Shown here in pieces: positions 59,577-64,000 of a stretch of 64,000 nucleotides of DNA (position 1 is the stretch's first letter; each line of letters begins with the position of its first letter). The position numbers were made by a program, and so were the translations under genes. Origin of the DNA: Haloglomus irregulare (GTDB lineage Archaea; Halobacteriota; Halobacteria; Halobacteriales; Haloarculaceae); contig NZ_QMDX01000002.1 in assembly GCF_007421925.1 (NCBI RefSeq), forward strand, positions 62,001 to 126,000, written 5' to 3'. Under the pieces are notes generated by a model. That model saw only the letters and a program-made list of their open reading frames with translations, ran no database searches and had not been told where the DNA came from.

Positions 59577-60038
59577 ATGTCGAAGCTGTCTCTGATAAGT
59601 ATACTACTGGGGGTTGTGCTGCTCGGAGTTGCTGGGTACATGGCATACTCTCAGCAACAAAGCCTCTCGTCCGGGGTGCAGATTGAAGCCACAGTAGAGA
59701 GCAAAGAAGTCACCATGGATTCCTCAAAAAGGGGGGACAGGTACACCCCCCACGTTACATACAGCTACACGTACAACGGAACTCAATACACTTCCGACAA
59801 CATCAGACCGGGAATCGGAACAAAAGCGTCCGACACAAGAACTGCCGCGGAAGACAGAATTGACCAGTACAATGTCGGTGAGACAACCACGGCCTATGTC
59901 GTGCAAGGCTCGCCCTCAAAATCGTATCTCGAAAGAGAGAGTAGCCCTCTACCGCTTATATTCGGCATCTTAGGCCTATTCCTGGTCGGACGACCAGTCT
60001 ACCAATCCGTCGCTTCTCAATTGGACCCGCTCCGTTAG
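59577..60038 (+). CDS. DUF3592 membrane protein
   Basis: The product is 153 aa. A TM helix LSLISILLGVVLLGVAGYMA is followed by a beta domain IEATVESKEVTMDSSKRGDR, TPHVTYSYTYNGTQYTSDNI, GETTTAYVVQGSPSKSYLE, and a second TM near the end (LPLIFGILGLFLVGRPVYQS). This is the DUF3592 pattern. Base composition is visibly lower in GC than all neighbours, and Lys/Asn/Tyr are more frequent, pointing to recent acquisition. Confidence 0.82.
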   Translation: MSKLSLISILLGVVLLGVAGYMAYSQQQSLSSGVQIEATVESKEVTMDSSKRGDRYTPHVTYSYTYNGTQYTSDNIRPGIGTKASDTRTAAEDRIDQYNVGETTTAYVVQGSPSKSYLERESSPLPLIFGILGLFLVGRPVYQSVASQLDPLR

Positions 60039-60267
60039 GGTGATGTCCGTCCGCTGGGGTGCTGAATCACATCACTCCGCCCGAATAACTGGATCGGCGC
60101 CAGCGGGCGTGTGGGCCGACGCGCCCCGGCCCGCTTCGAGCCGTGTCGACCGGCCGGTCGTCGAGGCCGTTCACGACCCGTCCGCGGTCCACGGTCCGAA
60201 GCCGGCCGGCCGGCCGGTAACGTGCACCGCAAACCTATCGTAGCGGAAGCTCGTTGGTGTATCACGG

Positions 60268-61929
60268 GTGATGCTGTCGCCTCAGTCTCGATTCGTTGTC
60301 ATCTCTCTGCTGGGCGCGGTCCTGTCGCTGCTGGTCGTGATTCCAGCCCTCCGAAACCGCGACAAACCGGGAGCGACCGGCCTGCTCATGGTCGCACCTG
60401 GTGCGAGTCTGTTTTCGCTCGGGGTCGCCCCCCTCGCGACTCCGCTTCCGGATTGGGCCGTATACGCTGGGAACAACGTGGTCGTGGCCTCGGGAGTCCT
60501 ACTCGGGGTCGGGTGGCTCGTCACCGTCGGCGAGCATACGGAGACCATCGTCCCGGACCGACGGGTGTTCGCCGCGGGGGGAAGCTATTTTATGATTGTA
60601 CAGACCCTCGCGCTCACCGACCCACTCCACCACCTGTTCTTCTCGCCGATCTACCTTCGGCAGTCGGAGCCGCTGTTCGTACTCCCGCTCCCGCTGAACA
60701 TCGTCCACATCCTCTGTATGTATGGACTCATCCTGGCCGCCTGTGGATTACTGTTCTCTGACGTTCTCGAAACCACCGACGCGCGTCGGACGCAGAGCAG
60801 CCTACTCCTGGCCTGTATCGTGCCGCCGCTCGCGCTGAACGTACTGCACCTGCTCGACATCACCTCGCTCAACTGGACAGCGCTGGGGTTCGTCGTGATG
60901 ACACTGGGCATCGGCTGGGCGGTGCTCAGAGCCGACTTCCTCGACCTCGTCCCGGTCAGCCGCAGCCGCGCCTTACGCAGCATGAGCGACCCGGTTGTAG
61001 CGATCGACACCGAGGGGCGGGTGATCGACGCGAACCCCGCTGCACGGGACCTCTCGGACGTCGACTCGGGCTACCAGAACGTGACCGTCGGGTCGTTCTT
61101 CGAACCGTTCCCGGCCCTCGTCGAACGGCTCAAAACCGGCACCGAGGGGACGATCGCGGTGACCCACGGGGGACGCAAGCGCGACTTCAGCCTCACCGTC
61201 TCCGAAATCAACGGCCGAGGTGACAGCCCCCTTGCTCGTGTCATCGTGTTTCGAGAGGTCACGCAGTTGAAACAACGCGAGCGTGAGCTCGACCTGCTGA
61301 GTCAGGTCCAGTCACGGGTTCTCCGCCACAACATCCGCAACGAACTCGATATCATTAAAGCACAGAACGAGCAGTTGCTGGTAGAACTCGAAGGGCGACG
61401 CGCACGACTGGCGGAAACCACCGTTTCGAGCGCCGACAGACTCCTCTCGATCAGCTCGAAGACCCGCGCCGTCGAGCAGCTCATCGAGAGCGACGAGAAC
61501 CCGACAACGATCGACCTCGCCGCGACGGTCGAGCAGCTGCTCGAGACGCACCGGGAGACGTATCCGGAAGTCGCGTTCAGCGACCGGCTGCCCAGTACGT
61601 GTCCCGTCGAGACACTCCCGTCGATACGGCTAGCACTGGACAACCTCGTAGAGAACGCTGCAGAGCACAACACCGCCGCGGACCCCGTGGTAGAGGTGGT
61701 ACTTACGGAGACCGACGACGAGGTCGTGGTGAGCATCACCGATAACGGCCCGGGAATACCGGAACAGGAGCTGGCCGTTCGGGACCAGGGCAGGGAAACG
61801 TCGTTGGAGCACGGGATCGGTGTGGGTCTGTGGGTCGTCGACTCGGTGATCGAGCGTTCTGGGGCCTCATTGAGCTTCGAGAGCGACACCGGGGGAACGA
61901 CGGCTACGATCCGCATACCACGCCAATGA
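60268..61929 (+). CDS. Sensor histidine kinase with N-terminal 7TM domain and PAS domain
   Basis: The 553-aa product has seven TM helices (about 8-225, 7TM histidine-kinase N-terminal type) and a PAS domain (MSDPVVAIDTEGRVIDANPA onward). The phospho-acceptor is VLRHNIRNEL (His354), and the HATPase has N-box LDNLVENAAEHN, DNGPGIP, and GIGVGLWVV. This is the typical haloarchaeal HK layout. No response regulator lies next to it, so its output partner is elsewhere or a separate receiver protein. The start is GTG 60268; ATG 60271 is equivalent. Confidence 0.92.
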   Translation: MMLSPQSRFVVISLLGAVLSLLVVIPALRNRDKPGATGLLMVAPGASLFSLGVAPLATPLPDWAVYAGNNVVVASGVLLGVGWLVTVGEHTETIVPDRRVFAAGGSYFMIVQTLALTDPLHHLFFSPIYLRQSEPLFVLPLPLNIVHILCMYGLILAACGLLFSDVLETTDARRTQSSLLLACIVPPLALNVLHLLDITSLNWTALGFVVMTLGIGWAVLRADFLDLVPVSRSRALRSMSDPVVAIDTEGRVIDANPAARDLSDVDSGYQNVTVGSFFEPFPALVERLKTGTEGTIAVTHGGRKRDFSLTVSEINGRGDSPLARVIVFREVTQLKQRERELDLLSQVQSRVLRHNIRNELDIIKAQNEQLLVELEGRRARLAETTVSSADRLLSISSKTRAVEQLIESDENPTTIDLAATVEQLLETHRETYPEVAFSDRLPSTCPVETLPSIRLALDNLVENAAEHNTAADPVVEVVLTETDDEVVVSITDNGPGIPEQELAVRDQGRETSLEHGIGVGLWVVDSVIERSGASLSFESDTGGTTATIRIPRQ

Positions 61930-62301
61930 CGTCCTTTCCGCAGTGAACGGCGGGATTCTCTCGCTGGATCAACCGGCAGCGTATACGATGTTCGTGGGGT
62001 GTTCGGAGTTGACTCCGGCTCCGATAGGGCGCGAACCAAACAGCGGTCCGGTGACGTGGTCCGTATCGAATCGTCATCGATTGGAGGCGACCGTCACACG
62101 GTGCCCTTGGCTGCTTCAGCCGGTGGCGACGACGGCAGCTTCGATGAGATTACGTTCGGTCATCGTCGCTGATATTTCCGACGGGTCGACCTGCGGGTCG
62201 GTCGGTTCAGCCGACCGGCCGATGCGTGCGCGTTAGCCCTAATATCAACGACTGCAGAAACTGTGCAATGTGGGGGTAGTCCTCACTCTACAGAGAGGTT
62301 A
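61930..62301. other. Gene-free stretch after the histidine kinase
   Basis: I find no coding region here. A GGTCGACCTGCGGGTCGGTC-type near-repeat and the inverted GGTCGGTTC/CCGACC motifs around 62190-62220 might form weak hairpins downstream of the kinase gene. Confidence 0.3.
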
Positions 62302-62705
62302 TCACCCTATAAAAGAAGAATTGGTGTCGAGTCGGCGCGTCTGCTCATTCAGGAACACATCAAACTCCCCGCCGCTGACCACAAGTCTGAGTGCCGCCCC
62401 TGGGTTGTCGCTCTCGGTATTCGCGAGTTCGACTGGCAACGTGAGACTCGCGCCGGTCGCCGGCGCCTCTGCACGAACGCGATACTGGCCGGCACCGTCC
62501 CAACCCTCGTAGATTGAGTATACGGGGTCGGAGTCGGTGACGCGCGGCTCTCCGCCGCGGCTGGGCGACCGCCAGGCTCGCGCCCGATATGCGCCCTGTA
62601 TGCAGCAGTGCGTCCGGTCTGGTCGTGCTTCCAACGCAGCCCTGAGGGAATCGTGAACGCGAACGAGTCCCCGGTCGTGGAGACGGTTTCAAGACCAGCG
62701 ACGGC
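62302..62705 (-). pseudogene. Possible broken gene, two frames
   Basis: On the minus strand one frame carries NPAAVAGLETVSTTGDSFAF and TIPSGLRWKHDQTGRTAAYR. Another, further on, carries DSDPVYSIYEGWDGAGQYRV, ASLTLPVELANTESDN and LVVSGGEFDVFLNEQ. Both have protein-like, non-shadow composition and could be halves of one secreted or beta-rich protein interrupted by a frameshift. No family recognised. Confidence 0.35.
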
Positions 62706-62733
62706 GGCGGGATTCTCACCGACAAGTCCGTGA

Positions 62734-63240
62734 GCGACGACGGCCGGCCCGGACGACTGTGACTGTGGCGCCTGGAACGCGGACACGGAGCGGCCGTGTT
62801 GGCCGTGCTCCCGCGACGGCCACGACGAGCCGGCCAGCGCCGCCGACTCGACCGACGACGAGAAGCGCCGGCCGTTGCTCACGACGAGTCACGGTCGCGT
62901 CAGCACGAACACCATCCGGCAGTGGATGTACTACGCGACGGCCCCGTGTCGCGCCGGTCCGTGCCCCCACGATCGCCAGCGCGATACCTGTGACTGGTTC
63001 GACCGCACCTCTGGCCATCACTGCCCGTCGACGCTCTCGCCACACCGGGTCCGGACGGGGAGTATTACCTGGCAGCTCAACCGCGGGCTCGACGAGCACG
63101 AGGTCAGCCGCCGCGTCAACGCTAGCCCCGAGACGATTCGGAAGCACTACGACGTGGCTGATGCCGACGAAGAGTTCCACCAGCGTCGTTCCAGAACCGT
63201 TGACCGACTCTCGATGGAGGAAACCGATGATCATGAATGA
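62734..63240 (+). pseudogene. C-terminal stump of a tyrosine recombinase/integrase
   Basis: The final 120 residues read as the end of a haloarchaeal XerC/D-type integrase: LLTTSHGRVSTNTIRQWMYY, the Cys-rich insert CPHDRQRDTCDWF, SPHRVRTGSITWQLNRG (His-x-x-Arg), VSRRVNAS and the Tyr region KHYDVADADEEFHQRR. The N-terminal domain and the first catalytic Arg are missing. Upstream in frame lies a short CDCGAWNADTERPCWPCSRD zinc-knuckle-like piece starting after a stop. The remnant ends 34 bases before the right attachment repeat, the usual place of an element's own integrase. Confidence 0.78.
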
Positions 63241-63274
63241 ACCACGAGAGAACCTTACGATAACTTACGCGTGT

Positions 63275-63290
63275 AATCCGCCCCAACCCA
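63275..63290 (+). repeat. Internal/right attachment repeat (E1-E2 junction)
   Basis: The exact 16-base copy of the tRNA-Val 3' end, aatccgccccaaccca. It closes E1 and, because the first genes of a related element follow it directly, it is also the left end of E2. Confidence 0.85.
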
Positions 63291-63351
63291 TCGAAATAAA
63301 ACGGTACCGGACATCTGCGGCCCTTCCTCAGCCGAATACGGTTTCCCCGAG

Positions 63352-63489
63352 GTGGTGTTCGATGAGCGAGTAGCGGCGTCCGACGTCGCTGAACTGCCCG
63401 CCCCCGAGTGCTGGTTCTGTGGCGAGCGCCTCTGCCCAGCGGACCCGCCGGACTGCACCACACGAGACAAGGGTGCGTGTCGACCGTGG
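63352..63489 (+). pseudogene. Degenerate copy of ZR1
   Basis: The frame from GTG 63352 carries VAASDVAELPAPECWFCGER and DCTTRDKGACRPW, matching ZR1 at 49849. The ATG aligned with ZR1's start is followed after two codons by a TAG, in another frame. The stop codon position of ZR1 (TGA) is TGG here, so the frame runs on over the next genes. It could still be translated from the GTG, but both ends are disturbed. Confidence 0.6.
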
Positions 63490-63698
63490 CCCGCTCCGCA
63501 GAATGTCCCGCGTGCAGGCATGAAACCGAGTGCTGTTACTGCCGTCCGGAGTATGGGAGGGACCTCGTCGGTGACGAGACGACGACCTACCAGCAGCCAG
63601 AGGGGTGTTGCTGGTGTGGTCGGGGCGTTCCCACTGACGCTGCCGAGTGTCGCTACTGTCGGACCGCCCGCTTCCCGGCGGAGGCCGAGTGCCGATGA
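63486..63698 (+). CDS. Fused ZR2-ZR3 zinc-ribbon protein
   Basis: The 70-aa product from GTG 63486 combines SAECPACRHETECCYC and YGRDLVGDETTTYQQPEG (ZR2 part) with GCCWCGRGVPTDAAECRYC and TARFPAEAECR (ZR3 part). In E1 the same content is two genes with an ATGA junction. Four C-x2-C pairs suggest two zinc ribbons in one chain. Confidence 0.7.
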   Translation: MARSAECPACRHETECCYCRPEYGRDLVGDETTTYQQPEGCCWCGRGVPTDAAECRYCRTARFPAEAECR

Positions 63699-63916
63699 TC
63701 GAGTGCGAGTGTGGCGCCCCCCTCGTGCCCGCCCTCATGATCCGGGATGAGATCAGCGACCGCCACCGCTGCCCGGAGTGCCGCCGGTGCTGGGAGTGCT
63801 GTCCCAGCTGCTTCAGCTGGCCCCTCCCGTTCGCCCACTGGAACCACCAGTCCGGCTGCCCGGACTATGGGCTCGACTGTGACGGGAAGACCGTGCTCCG
63901 ACTCCCGAACGACTAG
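63695..63916 (+). CDS. ZR4-like multi-Cys zinc protein, shorter version
   Basis: The 73-aa product reads MIECECGAPLVPALMIRDEI, HRCPECRRCWECCPSCFSWP, GCPDYGLDCDGKTVLRLPND and then stops. It matches ZR4 of E1 along its length but lacks the 35-residue Cys-free tail. The GCPFC pair of ZR4 is here GCPDYGLDC. Start ATG overlaps the preceding stop. Confidence 0.78.
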   Translation: MIECECGAPLVPALMIRDEISDRHRCPECRRCWECCPSCFSWPLPFAHWNHQSGCPDYGLDCDGKTVLRLPND

Positions 63917-64000
63917 CAGCGTAGCCGGACGCTGTCCGGTCCCCGGCAGGACCCTGGAGTCCCGCAGTTCGAACCTATCGACGGCACCGAACCCAGCCAT

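Larger units (their letters stand above)
49760..63290 (+). mobile_element. Integrated element E1 in tRNA-Val, about 13.5 kb
   Basis: The element is bounded by the 16-base repeats and holds a gene set unlike the neighbouring core genome. The left half has short overlapping genes (zinc ribbons, RHH regulator, DEDDh exonuclease, methyltransferase). A tyrosine recombinase lies at 56361-57002, and a mixed cargo follows to the right. It ends in a truncated second integrase 35 bases before the right repeat. No capsid, terminase, spike or conjugation genes were recognised, so whether it is a provirus, an integrated plasmid or a satellite-like element is open. Two recombinases suggest a composite of two insertions. 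Confidence 0.8.
63291..64000 (+). mobile_element. Start of a second, related element E2 (continues beyond the window)
   Basis: Sixty-one bases after the attachment copy begins a gene array that mirrors the left end of E1 in order and strand: ZR1-like, fused ZR2-ZR3-like, then ZR4-like. The sequences are related but clearly diverged at the DNA level, so this is not a recent duplication of E1. The end of E2 is not in the window. Confidence 0.75.

Overview
The window is a piece of a haloarchaeal (class Halobacteria) chromosome. The evidence is very high GC, strongly acidic proteins, Tat-type lipoprotein signals, a PGF-CTERM surface protein, an archaeal CCA-adding enzyme, an RFC large subunit with a C-terminal PCNA-binding motif, a preflagellin-type peptidase, haloarchaeal-type malate synthase and a trpDFEG operon. 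I cannot name a genus from the sequence alone.

Region 1 (1-49.7 kb) is mostly ordinary chromosome. In order it holds: a subtilase-like secreted protein, two YdjM-type membrane hydrolases and two GNAT acetyltransferases; a four-gene polar amino acid ABC transporter whose binding protein looks circularly permuted; rfcL; a DUF4129/DUF58 membrane operon; tRNA-Asn, cca, two universal stress proteins, thpR, a ZIP transporter and a nucleoside phosphorylase; a CNNM/CorC-type transporter; a coiled-coil protein and endonuclease III; a DsbA-like/DsbB-like pair with a broken dsbB; an archaeosortase substrate, the archaeal prepilin peptidase and hisI; a quinone-reductase-type dehydrogenase; a pilin-like protein fused to a beta-propeller; malate synthase; and the tryptophan operon. 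Several genes here are readable only across frameshifts (a DUF1330 remnant, hsp20, dsbB, a lipoprotein). This means either real decay or uncorrected indels in the assembly.

Region 2 (49.7-63.3 kb) is an integrated element in the 3' end of tRNA-Val(GAC). A 16-base copy of the tRNA end recurs at 63275-63290. The left half is a chain of tiny, tightly overlapping genes (zinc-ribbon proteins, a coiled-coil protein, a ribbon-helix-helix regulator, a DEDDh exonuclease, a DPPW methyltransferase and several unknowns). It surrounds an intergenic region with three near-identical 9-4-9 palindromes. A small complete tyrosine recombinase lies in the middle. The right half carries cargo (a CBS protein, zinc-finger protein, SPFH protein, DUF3592 protein and 7TM histidine kinase). 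It ends in the C-terminal stump of a second integrase next to the distal attachment site.

Region 3 (63.3-64 kb) starts immediately after that attachment copy with a diverged copy of the first zinc-ribbon genes of region 2, in the same orientation. The simplest reading is two related elements integrated in tandem at one tRNA gene, the second running out of the window. This arrangement and the permuted binding protein are the two observations I find most worth following up.
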